DNA from: Maritalea porphyrae | GTDB lineage: Bacteria > Pseudomonadota > Alphaproteobacteria > Rhizobiales > Devosiaceae | Length of the DNA stretch: 64,000 bases | Direction: 5' to 3' | Assembly (NCBI RefSeq): GCF_030159895.1 | Contig: NZ_BSNI01000002.1 | Coordinates: forward strand, 2,134,306 to 2,198,305 | Shown: positions 1 to 9,832 of the stretch, piece by piece | How positions within the stretch are numbered: position 1 is the first letter of the stretch | Layout of the letters: every line of letters begins with the position of its first letter | The notes under the pieces: model-generated | Database searches by the model: none | What the model was told of the DNA's origin: nothing | What the model saw: only the letters and a program-made list of their open reading frames with translations | Program-made: the position numbers and the translations under genes

Positions 1-2031
1 CCGTGCAATCGGGTTGGTGAGGTAGAAATCGTTGATTGGCGTTGAAAGCGCTGCCTTTTTGATTTTCGCAGGAACTTTCGCCAGTTTCTCAATTGCTTTC
101 GCATCTTCTTGCGCAGGTGCTTCAATATCAGCGAAATGTGGATGTTGCGCATAAAGCGCTCCACGCAACTGATTTAGATTGTCATAAGGCAATGCCTCAC
201 CCAAATGCGCTGACAAGGCACGAAGAATTGCCCAGTCTTCTTTTGCGTCACCAGGACCAAACACCGCGCGAGTGGTTTGTTGAACCAATCCAGCCGTGTT
301 GACATAGGTTGCGCTTTTTTCCGTATAGGTCACGCCCGGCAGGATTACATCTGCTGCGTGTGCACCAACGTCTCCGTGAGAGCCGATATAGACAACGAAC
401 GCGTCTTTATAGGCTTCCATGTCTATATCATCAGCGCCAAGCAAGAACACGACGTCCAAATCACCACCTGCCGCCGCTTTGTCCATGCCAGCGCGATCAA
501 GACCGCCCTTTGCTGGGACAAAACCAACATCCAAGCCGCCCACACGCGCCGCCGCGTTGTGCAAGACCGCAAAACCGTTCCAGTCAGCGCTCAATGCACC
601 ACTGCCTTTGGCAATGCTTGATGCAAGCGCCAACACGTCTTTGCCGGCTGTGCCAGTCAACGCGCCCTCGCCCACAATGATCATTGGGCGTTCTGCGTTT
701 GCAAGCGTTTTAGCGAATTCAACGTCACCCGCCGCAACAGCAGCAAGGCTTTCAACACCCTTGCCAAGATACTCATAGTCAAACTTCAAATCATCTTGGT
801 CGCCGACCACTGCAATCGGCACACCAGATGCGCGCCAAGCCTTGCGAATACGCGCGTTCACAATAGCGGCTTCTTTTCGTGGGTTAGACCCAACAATAAG
901 AATTGCGTCTGCATCTTCGATACCAGCAATACCTGCATTGAGAATGTAGCTTGCACGACCTTTTGATGGTTCAAGCGCGGAACCGGCTGGACGACAATCA
1001 AGGTTATTGACACCCAATTGCTCCATAATGCCTTTGAGCGCAAACATCTCTTCAACACCTGCAAGATCGCCGGCGATTGCACCGATTTTGTCAGCAGATG
1101 TTTTCTTTACGGCGCGAGAAACGGCCGCAAATGCATCGTTCCAGCTCGCAGCTTGCAGCTTTTTGCTTTTCTTAACGTAAGGCTTGTCCAAACGTTGCGA
1201 TTTCAAGCCATCCCAAATGAAACGGGTTTTGTCTGAAATCCACTCTTCGTTCACCGCTTCGTTGATCCGCGGCATAATGCGCATCACTTCACGACCACGG
1301 CTATCAACGCGAATGTTTGAACCCACAGCATCCATCACGTCGATGCTTTCGGTTTTGTTTAATTCCCACGGACGAGCGGTAAATTCGTAAGGCTTCGAAG
1401 TCAAAGCACCAACAGGGCAAAGATCAATCACGTTGCCTTGAAGTTCAGACGTCATCGCCTGCTCAAGATATGTAGTAATCTCCGCGTCCTCGCCACGGCC
1501 AATTAGGCCAAGCTCAGAAATGCCAGCCACTTCAGTCGTAAAACGCACACAACGCGTACAGTGAATACAACGGGTCATTATGGTTTTCACCAAAGGCCCG
1601 ATATATTTGTCTTCAACAGCGCGCTTGTTTTCTTGGTAACGAGAGCTATCTACACCATATGCCATGGCTTGGTCTTGCAGGTCACACTCACCAGCTTGGT
1701 CGCAAATCGGACAATCAAGCGGGTGGTTGATGAGCAAGAATTCCATCACCCCTTCGCGCGCCTTTTTCACCATCGGCGTATTGGTAAACACTTCAGGTGC
1801 TTCACCATTTGGCCCAGGGCGCAAGTCGCGCACGCTCATCGCGCAGGACGCGGCAGGCTTTGGCGGCCCACCCTTTACTTCAACAAGGCACATGCGGCAG
1901 TTGCCTGCTACAGAAAGCCGTTCGTGATAACAAAAACGAGGAACCTCAGCGCCCGCCTCTTCACACGCTTGCATTAGCGTGTAGTGATCGGGAACTTCGA
2001 TTTCCTGTCCGTCTACTTTAATATTGGCCAT
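1..2031 (-). CDS. nuoG: NADH-quinone oxidoreductase subunit G, C-terminus cut by window edge
   Basis: The largest peripheral-arm subunit of respiratory complex I, carrying the Fe-S chain between NuoEF and the quinone site. Reading back from ATG at 2031 the frame stays open for 677 codons to base 1. The N-terminus has the 2Fe-2S ligand region (RFCYHERLSVAGNCRMCLVE), then the HxxxCxxC-type 4Fe-4S region (LDCPICDQAGECDLQD) and a second cluster motif (CIHCTRCVRF). The molybdopterin-oxidoreductase-like domain follows. The last visible residues, DFYLTNPIAR, match the typical end of rhizobial NuoG, so only a short tail is missing. It starts 9 bases after nuoF stops and is the last gene of the operon visible here. 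Confidence 0.96.
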   Translation of the reverse strand, partial: MANIKVDGQEIEVPDHYTLMQACEEAGAEVPRFCYHERLSVAGNCRMCLVEVKGGPPKPAASCAMSVRDLRPGPNGEAPEVFTNTPMVKKAREGVMEFLLINHPLDCPICDQAGECDLQDQAMAYGVDSSRYQENKRAVEDKYIGPLVKTIMTRCIHCTRCVRFTTEVAGISELGLIGRGEDAEITTYLEQAMTSELQGNVIDLCPVGALTSKPYEFTARPWELNKTESIDVMDAVGSNIRVDSRGREVMRIMPRINEAVNEEWISDKTRFIWDGLKSQRLDKPYVKKSKKLQAASWNDAFAAVSRAVKKTSADKIGAIAGDLAGVEEMFALKGIMEQLGVNNLDCRPAGSALEPSKGRASYILNAGIAGIEDADAILIVGSNPRKEAAIVNARIRKAWRASGVPIAVVGDQDDLKFDYEYLGKGVESLAAVAAGDVEFAKTLANAERPMIIVGEGALTGTAGKDVLALASSIAKGSGALSADWNGFAVLHNAAARVGGLDVGFVPAKGGLDRAGMDKAAAGGDLDVVFLLGADDIDMEAYKDAFVVYIGSHGDVGAHAADVILPGVTYTEKSATYVNTAGLVQQTTRAVFGPGDAKEDWAILRALSAHLGEALPYDNLNQLRGALYAQHPHFADIEAPAQEDAKAIEKLAKVPAKIKKAALSTPINDFYLTNPIAR

Positions 2032-2040
2032 ACTTGCCGC

Positions 2041-3348
2041 CTATTCCGCTGCAATGGATGGAACAGCCCCATCCGCTTTGGCATTGTGGGTGTATTGATC
2101 AATCCGCTCTTCAATCACAGGGCGGAAGTTTTTGATTAGACCTTGAATTGGCCACGCCGCAGCATCGCCGAGCGCACAAATTGTGTGGCCCTCAACCTGC
2201 TTGGTGACTTCAAACAACATATCAATTTCACGCTTTTGCGCTTCACCGCGCACCATGCGTTCCATCACGCGATACATCCAGCCTGTACCCTCACGACAAG
2301 GTGTACACTGGCCGCAGCTCTCGTGTTTGTAGAAATATGATAGGCGGGCAATCGCGGCGATAATATCCGTGGACTTATCCATGACGATCACGGCCGCGGT
2401 CCCAAGTGAAGAGCCAACTTCACGCAGACCATCAAAATCCATAATTGCGTCGCGCATCTTATCGCCTGGCACACATGGCACTGAAGAGCCACCAGGAATA
2501 ACGGCAAGCAAATTGTCCCAACCACCGCGAATGCCACCGCAATGCTTATCGATCAACTCGCCGAAAGTGATGCCCATTTCTTCTTCAAATGTTGCTGGCG
2601 TATTTACGTGACCAGATACGCAGAATAGTTTGGAACCCGTATTGTTTTCGCGTCCAAGCCCAGCAAACCAAGAGCCGCCGCGCCGCAAAATCTCAGGCAC
2701 AACCGCAATTGATTCAACATTGTTCACTGTGGTTGGGCAGCCATAAAGGCCCATACCCGCAGGAAATGGTGGTTTCAAACGGGGCTGACCTTTTTTGCCT
2801 TCAAGGCTTTCAAGCAGCGCAGTTTCTTCACCACAAATGTAGGCACCCGCGCCATGATGGACGATGATATCAAAGTCCCACCCATGCACGTTATTCTTGC
2901 CGATTAGGTTCGCGTCATATGCTTGATCGACAGCGGCCTGCAATGCTTCGCGCTCACGAACAAACTCACCACGCACATAGATGTAAGCGTGATGCGCATC
3001 CATTGCGCGACCAGCCAACAAACACCCTTCAACAAGGTGATGCGGATCATGGCGCATGATTTCGCGGTCTTTACATGTGCCGGGCTCAGATTCGTCGGCA
3101 TTCACCACCAAATAGTGAGGACGACCGTCACTCACTTTCGGCATAAATGACCATTTCAAACCAGTTGGGAAGCCAGCACCACCACGACCACGAAGGCCAG
3201 ATGATTTGACTTCTTCCGTGATCCAATCACGACCTTTATCGATAAACGACTTGGTTTGCGACCAAGAGCCACGCTTCAGCGCGCCCTCAAGGCCCCAATC
3301 GCCTTGGTTATAAAGGTTTGTGAAAATACGGTCTTGATCTGACAACAT
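2041..3348 (-). CDS. nuoF: NADH-quinone oxidoreductase subunit F (NADH/FMN-binding)
   Basis: The 435-residue subunit that oxidises NADH through FMN at the tip of complex I. The glycine-rich [13 protein letters not shown] near residues 53-65 is the nucleotide/FMN-binding loop. [15 protein letters not shown] near residue 350 gives three cysteines of the N3 4Fe-4S cluster, and CALGD about 45 residues later gives the fourth. Length and motif order are normal for the family. It lies 3 bases after a small membrane ORF and 9 bases before nuoG, so it is cotranscribed in the nuo operon. Confidence 0.97.
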   Translation of the reverse strand: MLSDQDRIFTNLYNQGDWGLEGALKRGSWSQTKSFIDKGRDWITEEVKSSGLRGRGGAGFPTGLKWSFMPKVSDGRPHYLVVNADESEPGTCKDREIMRHDPHHLVEGCLLAGRAMDAHHAYIYVRGEFVREREALQAAVDQAYDANLIGKNNVHGWDFDIIVHHGAGAYICGEETALLESLEGKKGQPRLKPPFPAGMGLYGCPTTVNNVESIAVVPEILRRGGSWFAGLGRENNTGSKLFCVSGHVNTPATFEEEMGITFGELIDKHCGGIRGGWDNLLAVIPGGSSVPCVPGDKMRDAIMDFDGLREVGSSLGTAAVIVMDKSTDIIAAIARLSYFYKHESCGQCTPCREGTGWMYRVMERMVRGEAQKREIDMLFEVTKQVEGHTICALGDAAAWPIQGLIKNFRPVIEERIDQYTHNAKADGAVPSIAAE

Positions 3349-3351
3349 ATT

Positions 3352-3546
3352 TTAGCGCCCCCGCATGTAAGCTGCGAACAGCAAGAAACCAACGACCGCG
3401 CTAACCACAAAGCCCAAAAGACCAGTCGTAAGTACAATCGCAAAGGTACCCACCAATCGAATGGCGATGTAGGTCGCAACCATGAACGCAACTGCGATCA
3501 AGATATTGCGGCCCGTCATTTCAATGCCCATGATTTTCTGTGCCAT
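3352..3546 (-). CDS. Small two-helix membrane protein inserted between nuoE and nuoF
   Basis: A 64-residue protein I do not recognise. After a short polar start (MAQKIMGIEMTGRN) it consists of two hydrophobic stretches, about residues 14-36 and 38-58, ending YMRGR, so an inner-membrane hairpin is likely. The ATG overlaps the nuoE stop by one base (TAATG), and the stop is 3 bases before the nuoF start. This spacing is typical of a translationally coupled real gene. Its position suggests a link to complex I assembly or stability, which is only inference. No cofactor motif is present. Confidence 0.75.
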   Translation of the reverse strand: MAQKIMGIEMTGRNILIAVAFMVATYIAIRLVGTFAIVLTTGLLGFVVSAVVGFLLFAAYMRGR

Positions 3547-4571
3547 TAGCGTGGATCCTTACCAAAGACTTTGCGATATTCTTCAGCACCGCCTTTGGCC
3601 AAAGCCTTAGCTTGTGCTTTCCAATCGTCGCGCTCGATCCGGCCCTTAAAGCTTAATCGATCATCAACTTCCGCAATCTGTTTCTTGGTGAATTTTGCAA
3701 CTTGCTCAAACTTGGTAATGCCCAGCTCATTCAATTTGCGCTCAAGCACCGGCCCAACGCCTGAAATAAGCTTCAAGTCATCCTTTTCACCGGCAGGCGC
3801 TTCAAACAATGGAGCCTTGTCATCTGACTTTGCAGCAGGCTTTTTAACAGGCACTTTTGGCGCTTCGGCTTTTGCCTGCTTTGTCGCCTTAGGCTTTGCA
3901 GCCGCTTTTGTTTTAGTTGCCGCTTTTTTCGCCGGTGCCTTTGCAACTATGGTCGCTTTGCGATCCGGTACTTCCGTCAAGGTGATCATGCCACCTTCAG
4001 GTGCAGAGAATTGACGGTCAATTTGCGGCCCGGTTTTAACGTCCTTGCCCGCCTCAAACTCATCAATCATTTCTTCAAAGCGTTCTGGCGTAAGATCTTC
4101 ATAGGTGTCTTTAAACACCATCACCATTGGCGCATTAACGCATGCACCAAGGCACTCGACCTCTTCCCAAGACAAAGTGCCATCTTTGTTGGTCTCAAAA
4201 GGCTTCTCATTGATTTTGGATTTGCAAACCTTGATCAACTCTTCCGAGCCGCGCAACATACAAGGCGTGGTGCCACACACTTGAATATGCGCCTTTGTGC
4301 CAACCGGCTTAAGCTGGAACTGAGTATAGAATGTCGCAACTTCCAAAACGCGGATATAAGGCATTTCCAACATGTCAGCGACATGCTCAATGCATCGTTT
4401 GGTTACCCAACCATCTTGGTCCTGTGCCCGCATCAACAACGGAATAACTGCCGACTGCTGACGGCCTTCAGGATACTTAGCGATCGTTTGTTCAGCCCAT
4501 TTTTGGTTTTCCGCGTTAAACGCAAAACCTTCTGGCTGAACCTGATCCTCTGCGAGACGACGTACTGACAT
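3546..4571 (-). CDS. nuoE: NADH-quinone oxidoreductase subunit E with long C-terminal extension
   Basis: Complex I 24-kDa-type subunit carrying the N1a 2Fe-2S cluster. The thioredoxin-like domain occupies about residues 1-170, with ligands in VCGTTPCMLRG and VECLGACVNAP. It is 341 residues long against about 170-200 for the core subunit. The extra part is a Lys/Ala/Pro-rich linker (about 210-255) followed by a compact helical domain beginning LKLISGVGPVLERKLNELG, which resembles the helix-hairpin-helix-like tails seen in rhizobial NuoE. The start overlaps the nuoD stop by one base (TAATG), implying translational coupling. Confidence 0.95.
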   Translation of the reverse strand: MSVRRLAEDQVQPEGFAFNAENQKWAEQTIAKYPEGRQQSAVIPLLMRAQDQDGWVTKRCIEHVADMLEMPYIRVLEVATFYTQFQLKPVGTKAHIQVCGTTPCMLRGSEELIKVCKSKINEKPFETNKDGTLSWEEVECLGACVNAPMVMVFKDTYEDLTPERFEEMIDEFEAGKDVKTGPQIDRQFSAPEGGMITLTEVPDRKATIVAKAPAKKAATKTKAAAKPKATKQAKAEAPKVPVKKPAAKSDDKAPLFEAPAGEKDDLKLISGVGPVLERKLNELGITKFEQVAKFTKKQIAEVDDRLSFKGRIERDDWKAQAKALAKGGAEEYRKVFGKDPR

Positions 4572-5761
4572 TACCTGTCCACCTCACCAAATACGATATC
4601 AAGGGTACCAATAATCGCTGAAACGTCAGCAAGCATGTGGCCCTTACTAATGAAATCCATCGCTGACATATGTGCGAACCCGGGGGCACGAATTTTGCAG
4701 CGATATGGCTTATTTGACCCATCTGATACGAGATACACACCAAACTCACCCTTGGGCGCTTCCACAGAGGCGTAAACTTCGCCTTCCGGTACTTTGTAGC
4801 CTTCGGTGTAAAGTTTGAAGTGGTGAATTAGTGCTTCCATAGACTGCTTCATTTCGTTCCGCTTCGGCGGAACAATCTTGCCGTCAGTAGAAGAAACAGG
4901 TCCCTGGTTTTCTGGAAGACGAAGCTTGTCGATACACTGGCGCATTATGCGCACTGACTGCTTCATCTCTTCAATACGACACAGGTAGCGATCATAACAA
5001 TCACCGTTTTTGCCAACAGCGATATCAAAATCCATCTCTTCATAGCACTCATAGGGCTGCGACTTGCGCAAATCCCATTTCGCACCAGAACCACGCACCA
5101 TGACGCCAGAGAAGCCCCATTCCCAAGCATCGTCCAGTGCAACATTACAAATGTCGACGTTACGTTGCTTAAAGATTCGGTTTTCAGTCAAAAGGCCTTC
5201 GATATCATCGACAACACTCAAGAATGGATCACACCATGCTTCAATATCGTCGAGCAATTCAGGCGGCAGATCTTGGTGCACACCACCAGGACGGACGTAA
5301 GCTGCGTGCAAACGCGCACCACATGCGCGTTCGTAAAAAATCATCAGCTTTTCGCGCTCTTCAAAACCCCAAAGCGGTGGCGTTAGCGCACCAACGTCCA
5401 ACGCTTGTGTTGTGATGTTGAGCAAGTGATTGAGAATACGGCCAATTTCTGAGTAAAGCACGCGGATCAATTGACCACGACGCGGCACTTCAATACCCAA
5501 CAGCTTCTCAACAGCAAGCGCGAACGCGTGCTCTTGGTTCATTGGCGCCACATAGTCGAGACGGTCAAAATAGGGAACAGCCTGCAAATATGTCTTTTGC
5601 TCAATCAGCTTTTCCGTACCACGGTGCAACAACCCAACGTGCGGATCACAACGCTCTACAACCTCGCCGTCCAATTCAAGAACCAGACGCAACACTCCGT
5701 GCGCCGCAGGGTGCTGCGGGCCGAAGTTGATGTTAAAATTTCTTACCTGAGCTTCTGCCAT
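4571..5761 (-). CDS. nuoD: NADH-quinone oxidoreductase subunit D
   Basis: The 396-residue 49-kDa-type subunit that, with NuoB, forms the quinone-reduction site. It opens with [18 protein letters not shown], the conserved start carrying quinone-pocket residues, and includes [12 protein letters not shown] and a C-terminal DIVFGEVDR, all family hallmarks. It is a free-standing nuoD, not the NuoCD fusion of enterobacteria. It sits 8 bases after nuoC and its stop overlaps the nuoE start. Confidence 0.98.
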   Translation of the reverse strand: MAEAQVRNFNINFGPQHPAAHGVLRLVLELDGEVVERCDPHVGLLHRGTEKLIEQKTYLQAVPYFDRLDYVAPMNQEHAFALAVEKLLGIEVPRRGQLIRVLYSEIGRILNHLLNITTQALDVGALTPPLWGFEEREKLMIFYERACGARLHAAYVRPGGVHQDLPPELLDDIEAWCDPFLSVVDDIEGLLTENRIFKQRNVDICNVALDDAWEWGFSGVMVRGSGAKWDLRKSQPYECYEEMDFDIAVGKNGDCYDRYLCRIEEMKQSVRIMRQCIDKLRLPENQGPVSSTDGKIVPPKRNEMKQSMEALIHHFKLYTEGYKVPEGEVYASVEAPKGEFGVYLVSDGSNKPYRCKIRAPGFAHMSAMDFISKGHMLADVSAIIGTLDIVFGEVDR

Positions 5762-5769
5762 GATAAACC

Positions 5770-6372
5770 TCAGCTCTGCGCTTTTTCGTCACCGGGCAGC
5801 ACATAATCAGTGCCTTCCCAAGGTGAGAGATAATCAAAATTCCGGAATTCCTGCGTAAGCTTCACAGGCTCATAGACAACGCGCTTCAACTCTTCGTTGT
5901 AACGAACTTCCACAAAACCAGTGACAGGGAAATCCTTGCGCAACGGATAGCCTTCAAAACCATAATCGGTCAGCAAACGCCGCAAGTCTGGGTGACCAAC
6001 AAACAAGATGCCGTACATATCATAGGCTTCCCGCTCGAACCAATCGGCGCCGGGAAACACTTCACAAATGGATTTAACAGTCGACTTCTCGTCTGTAGTC
6101 AACTTGATGCGAATGCGCACGTTCCGTGTTGGGCTAAGCAAATGGTAGACAACATCAAAGCGCTCAGGTCGCGCAGGATAGTCGACACCACAAGCGTCAA
6201 TAAAGCTAAAGAACTGACACTGGCTGTCTTCCTTCAAAAAGCGCATGACGTTTACAACTTCATCACGCACAATATTGATTGTCAGTTCACCAAAAGCCAT
6301 ATCAGTTGAGAGAACTGCATCTCCCAACTTTGCTTCGATATATTCGCCAAGCTCTGCAAGCGTTGTGTCCAT
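5770..6372 (-). CDS. nuoC: NADH-quinone oxidoreductase subunit C
   Basis: The 200-residue 30-kDa-type subunit of the complex I connecting module. The conserved core [20 protein letters not shown] is followed by [19 protein letters not shown], the diagnostic C-terminal signature. I chose ATG at 6372 because an AGGG sequence lies 7 bases upstream. An in-frame GTG at 6378 would add two residues but has no room for a ribosome-binding site. It lies 9 bases after nuoB. Confidence 0.96.
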   Translation of the reverse strand: MDTTLAELGEYIEAKLGDAVLSTDMAFGELTINIVRDEVVNVMRFLKEDSQCQFFSFIDACGVDYPARPERFDVVYHLLSPTRNVRIRIKLTTDEKSTVKSICEVFPGADWFEREAYDMYGILFVGHPDLRRLLTDYGFEGYPLRKDFPVTGFVEVRYNEELKRVVYEPVKLTQEFRNFDYLSPWEGTDYVLPGDEKAQS

Positions 6373-6381
6373 AATCACGCC

Positions 6382-6960
6382 CTATCGCTCAATTGTGCCA
6401 GTACGACGAAGCTTCTTCTGCAGCATCAAGATGCCATAAAGAAGGGCCTCGGCAGTCGGAGGGCAACCCGGAACATAAATGTCCACAGGCACAACCCGGT
6501 CACAACCGCGCACGACTGAATAAGAATAATGGTAGTATCCGCCGCCATTCGCGCATGATCCCATAGAGATCACATAGCGCGGCTCTGGCATTTGGTCGTA
6601 AACCTTGCGAAGCGCAGGTGCCATCTTGTTGGTCAACGTACCCGCAACAATCATCACGTCTGATTGGCGAGGCGAACCACGCGGCGCAGTGCCGAAGCGC
6701 TCAACGTCATAACGCGGCATCGACATCTGGATCATTTCAACCGCACAGCAGGCCAAACCAAATGTCATCCACATCAAAGAGCCAGTGCGCGCCCAGTTGA
6801 TAAGATCATCGGTTGTGGTAACCAAGAAGCCTTTATCGGCTAGCTGGTCGTTAATATCGAGGAAGAATGGATCTTCGGCGCCCATCGGCTTGCCAGTCTT
6901 CGGATCGATAATGCCCTTTGGTTGCGGCGCAACCAAAGTTGAATTGTCGCTTAATCCCAT
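6382..6960 (-). CDS. nuoB: NADH-quinone oxidoreductase subunit B
   Basis: The subunit carrying the terminal 4Fe-4S cluster N2 that hands electrons to quinone. GLACCAVEM gives the tandem cysteines, [16 protein letters not shown] the third ligand and [18 protein letters not shown] the fourth. I chose the ATG at 6960 (MGLSDN, 192 residues) because GGGG stands just upstream and rhizobial NuoB begins this way. An ATG at 6981 is also in frame and would overlap the nuoA end by 31 bases. With the chosen start the overlap with nuoA is 10 bases. Confidence 0.96.
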   Translation of the reverse strand: MGLSDNSTLVAPQPKGIIDPKTGKPMGAEDPFFLDINDQLADKGFLVTTTDDLINWARTGSLMWMTFGLACCAVEMIQMSMPRYDVERFGTAPRGSPRQSDVMIVAGTLTNKMAPALRKVYDQMPEPRYVISMGSCANGGGYYHYSYSVVRGCDRVVPVDIYVPGCPPTAEALLYGILMLQKKLRRTGTIER

Positions 6961-7316
6961 TCCAAAGCCCCTTTCCGCCATTCATAGATGAAGCCAATGG
7001 TCAAAACACCCAAGAACACCATCATCGCCCAGAAGCCAAACCACCCTACACTCTTAAAGGCGACAGCCCATGGGAAGAGGAAGGCAACTTCCAAATCAAA
7101 GATGATGAAAAGGATCGCCACCAGATAGAAACGCACGTCAAACTTCATGCGTGCATCATCAAAAGCATCAAAGCCACATTCGTAGGCAGATACCTTTTCA
7201 GGGTCTGGATTTTTAACAGCGATTAGAAAAGGCGCGACCAAAAGCGCGAGGCCGATAACGGCAGATAGCCCGATAAAGATAATTACAGGCAGATAATTGA
7301 GGAGCAATTCGTTCAT
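6951..7316 (-). CDS. nuoA: NADH-quinone oxidoreductase subunit A
   Basis: A 121-residue membrane subunit at the junction of the complex I arms. It has three hydrophobic segments (about 8-30, 63-83 and 90-112) and the conserved [22 protein letters not shown] loop between the first two, whose cysteine is the family hallmark (cited here from residue 44). It is the first gene of the nuo operon. The 350-base gap upstream must hold the operon promoter. Confidence 0.96.
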   Translation of the reverse strand: MNELLLNYLPVIIFIGLSAVIGLALLVAPFLIAVKNPDPEKVSAYECGFDAFDDARMKFDVRFYLVAILFIIFDLEVAFLFPWAVAFKSVGWFGFWAMMVFLGVLTIGFIYEWRKGALEWD

Positions 7317-7669
7317 AATTGCCTTGCCTTTAGTGTTGACCGGTTTATCCGGCCTGGGAATTAAAATGCATGAACCAAAGTCACAATTCGGCCCAAATCA
7401 TCGTTGCTACGGCTTAACGTAGCAGTTTCTTCGATTCAAGAGGAATTATCGTCCCATACCATCTTTATGGTCGAATTGCCGCATGCGTGATAAAAATCAA
7501 CAATATCAAATAAATATGACTATTATACTCCAATTAAATTATCACAGATATTGAAGCTATCTGCAACTGCGATTCGCATAGACAAGGCCCCCACACCACC
7601 GATCCCACAACTTGAATCGCTCCTTCGACCTGCTAACGTCTACCAAACGAAGGAGCTTTGGAGAGATTG
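7317..7669. other. Divergent intergenic region between nuoA and a VOC gene
   Basis: A 353-base AT-rich region with no convincing gene. It should carry the nuo promoter (minus strand) and the promoter of the VOC gene (plus strand). I cannot pick a clear -35/-10 pair. It contains a perfect 7-base inverted repeat, TGCTACG/CGTAGCA, with a 6-base spacer at 7405-7424. This has no T-run and could be an operator. Confidence 0.6.
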
Positions 7670-8002
7670 ATGATCAAACCGGGAAACAACATAGCGATGA
7701 AAGTACCCACCTTTAAGTGGGCCGAAACCGTCAGTTTCTATCGCGATGAAGTTGGCCTTGAACAAACTCATGAATCCAAAGAAAGCGTAGCCTTTGCATT
7801 CGGGGACATTACACTGTGGATTGATTGCGTACCCGCACAAAGTCAAACAGATATATGGCTTGAGTTGTTCACAGACTCGACAAACAAAGCCTTAGAACAA
7901 TTAGGAAGCCCGGTTCGCAATGAACTAGAGGAAATCAAAGATGGAAACGGTCAGTGGACTTCTGATCCCGCGGGCACTGTTCTACTTTTACGCAAAGAGT
8001 GA
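7670..8002 (+). CDS. VOC-family (glyoxalase/bleomycin-resistance-like) protein
   Basis: A 110-residue protein with the vicinal-oxygen-chelate pattern. An N-terminal beta segment leads into FKWAETVSFYRDEVGLEQ, then FAFGDITLWID, then a C-terminal DPAGTVLLLRKE strand. These are the usual landmarks of one betaalphabetabetabeta half-barrel, so it probably dimerises to form the metal or ligand pocket. The substrate cannot be inferred. I prefer ATG at 7670, with GGAGAG just upstream. A TTG at 7658 behind AGGAG is the alternative. It stands alone, divergent from nuo. Confidence 0.7.
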   Translation: MIKPGNNIAMKVPTFKWAETVSFYRDEVGLEQTHESKESVAFAFGDITLWIDCVPAQSQTDIWLELFTDSTNKALEQLGSPVRNELEEIKDGNGQWTSDPAGTVLLLRKE

Positions 8003-8010
8003 ACAGACAT

Positions 8011-8040
8011 AAAAAAAGGCCGTCGCACATGCAACGGCCT
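8011..8040 (-). terminator. Rho-independent terminator of the first outer membrane protein gene
   Basis: Read on the minus strand, AGGCCGT and ACGGCCT pair around a 10-base loop and run straight into seven T residues. It lies 26 bases beyond the stop of the outer membrane protein gene at 8067. Confidence 0.8.
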
Positions 8041-8066
8041 CCCAGTTGGAGTATTTATTGTTTTGG

Positions 8067-8594
8067 CTAGTTAAAGTACCAGCGAACTTTACCGTCAATT
8101 TCGTGGCCCACTGTGCCGCCGGAATTGAAGAGATAATTATATTCTGCACCAAGCGTCAGTTCTTGAGTAACGGCAAATTCCATACCGCCACCGACTAGAG
8201 CAACACCAGTTCCGTTATCGAAACCGCCGCCGCCAACGCCGTAAAGCAACACATCGTCACTCACCAGATAACCTGCACGCGCGGTTGCTTCGTAAAGCCC
8301 GCCAGTGATTGCGCCACCTGAAATCAATGCATTAGCTTCCAACTCAGCACCATAAACCAAGAAACCATCTTGGATATTGATACCAGCCAAACCACCAACG
8401 GCCCATTCAGCACCGCCAGAATTCACATAGGCATTGTTCAAACCCACATAAAAGCCGTTCCAGTCAAATCCAGGCGCAGCATATGTAGGCGCAGGATCAT
8501 TTGCATAATTTACCACAGGATCTGCCGCATAGGCACCTGCCGTCATCGCGACACCTGCTAGTGTTGCAATGGAAATTTTCTTCATCAAAGTCAT
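8067..8594 (-). CDS. Small outer membrane beta-barrel protein (Omp25/31-like), copy 1
   Basis: A 175-residue exported protein. A lysine start and hydrophobic segment end at AGAYAADPV, giving a signal peptide cut near residue 23. PGFDWNGFYVGLNNAY opens the mature barrel, a landmark of rhizobial Omp25/31-type porin-like proteins. Alternating strands and turns follow (ARAGYLVSDDVLLYGVGGG, LTLGAEYNYLF), and the protein ends KVRWYFN, an aromatic barrel C-terminus. GGAGG lies 7 bases before ATG 8594. It is paralogous to the protein at 10684. The role is structural or porin-like; the ligand is unknown. Confidence 0.8.
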   Translation of the reverse strand: MTLMKKISIATLAGVAMTAGAYAADPVVNYANDPAPTYAAPGFDWNGFYVGLNNAYVNSGGAEWAVGGLAGINIQDGFLVYGAELEANALISGGAITGGLYEATARAGYLVSDDVLLYGVGGGGFDNGTGVALVGGGMEFAVTQELTLGAEYNYLFNSGGTVGHEIDGKVRWYFN

Positions 8595-8794
8595 TTTCGG
8601 CCTCCGTAGATAACCACTTACTAAATTACTTCACCGATGTAAGAAGCATAGCATTTTATTCAATGTGTAGCTTCATCACTTTCGCCATTTCAGGCGTAAA
8701 ACGTATCGGCTGGTTACTACTTCCCTAACAAACCGTCTTTTTCGTGAAAGCTTGGTGGCCAAATTGTGACGAAGGAGTATGTGTGACTATATGG

Positions 8795-9745
8795 TCACAG
8801 CCAGCTTTCCGCATCGGTATCAAGCGGACTTAAGATTGATGAGACAAGTTCCCTAAACCAAACCTGCGATGGCGCATTATCAAGTCGGCGCTGCCAAATT
8901 AGAGAAATCTTGGGCACAACCACGTCGATAGGTGCCTTGTAAGCTCGGATATTCAACAGGCCACCCAAATTCTGAGCATACTGACATGGCACAAGGGCAA
9001 TCAAATCCGAATTGCCCACTGTTCTGCACACGCCAGAAAACGCCGGCAGTGTCGCAACAACGTCGCGCTGACGCCCAATTGCATCAAGCGCGTCATCACC
9101 CATTGACCGAATATTGCCTTGAGGTGAAAAAAGCGCGTGCTTGAGCGCACAGAACAAATCCAACGGGAACGTATCCCCGGCTTTTAGTTTCGCAGCTTTT
9201 GTATGCGGATTGTCCTTAGCTGAAATCACGACAAATGGCGAACGGAATAGTACCTGCTTCTCAATCCAATCAGGGAAGTCTGCATCCGGAACAAGTGCGG
9301 CGTCAGCACCATAGCGATCAAGCGTATCGACATAACTATCAGGAACGAGATCGACTAATTGGATTTTTATAAACGGAGAAATTTCTTGGGTCCGCTCAAT
9401 CAAGGCCGGCATCAACATGTCGGCAAAGAAATCGCTGCCACAAACTCGAAACGTCATATTGGCAGTTTCAGGTTCAAATGCCGGCTCCACAAAAAGGGTT
9501 TCAAGTCGGAACAACTCCTCGCGTAACGGACCCGTGAGCCTATTTGCGAAATCCGTTGGTACCATTCTTTGGCCCTGACGAACAAGAATATCGTCATTTA
9601 GGGCGTGCCTCAGTCGGCCAAGCGCTGCAGAAACTGCGGGCTGTGACAGTCCTAAACGCTCGCCTGCTTTGATCGTTGAACGGTCACGGAGCAAAGCATC
9701 TAAAACGCGCAACAGGTTTAGATCAAATGTAGCAAAATTCACCAT
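8795..9745 (-). CDS. LysR-family transcriptional regulator
   Basis: A 316-residue regulator with the N-terminal winged helix-turn-helix: FDLNLLRVLDALLRDRST, then AGERLGLSQPAVSAALGRLR. The effector-binding domain begins near residue 90 (MTFRVCGSDFFADMLMPALI). I chose ATG at 9745 because the helix-turn-helix then begins at its usual distance from the N-terminus. Upstream in-frame starts add a hydrophobic stretch atypical of the family. It is transcribed away from the GST-like gene at 9833 with about 87 bases between starts, the classical LysR-target layout, so that gene is the likely target. The inducer is unknown. Confidence 0.88.
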   Translation of the reverse strand: MVNFATFDLNLLRVLDALLRDRSTIKAGERLGLSQPAVSAALGRLRHALNDDILVRQGQRMVPTDFANRLTGPLREELFRLETLFVEPAFEPETANMTFRVCGSDFFADMLMPALIERTQEISPFIKIQLVDLVPDSYVDTLDRYGADAALVPDADFPDWIEKQVLFRSPFVVISAKDNPHTKAAKLKAGDTFPLDLFCALKHALFSPQGNIRSMGDDALDAIGRQRDVVATLPAFSGVCRTVGNSDLIALVPCQYAQNLGGLLNIRAYKAPIDVVVPKISLIWQRRLDNAPSQVWFRELVSSILSPLDTDAESWL

Positions 9746-9832
9746 GCCAATTCTCACAATAAGAAAATCAAGTTCGCAAATGCAATTACATCCGAATAGT
9801 TTTGCAAGAAGTACAACTACCAAGGCAAGTCA

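Noticed and set aside
8782-8799. TGTGAC-N6-GTCACA, looking like a CRP/FNR box
   Set aside because: The TGTGA...TCACA cores are separated by 8 bases rather than 6, and the repeat overlaps the LysR stop codon, so it is not a promoter site. It may be a weak hairpin at the gene end.
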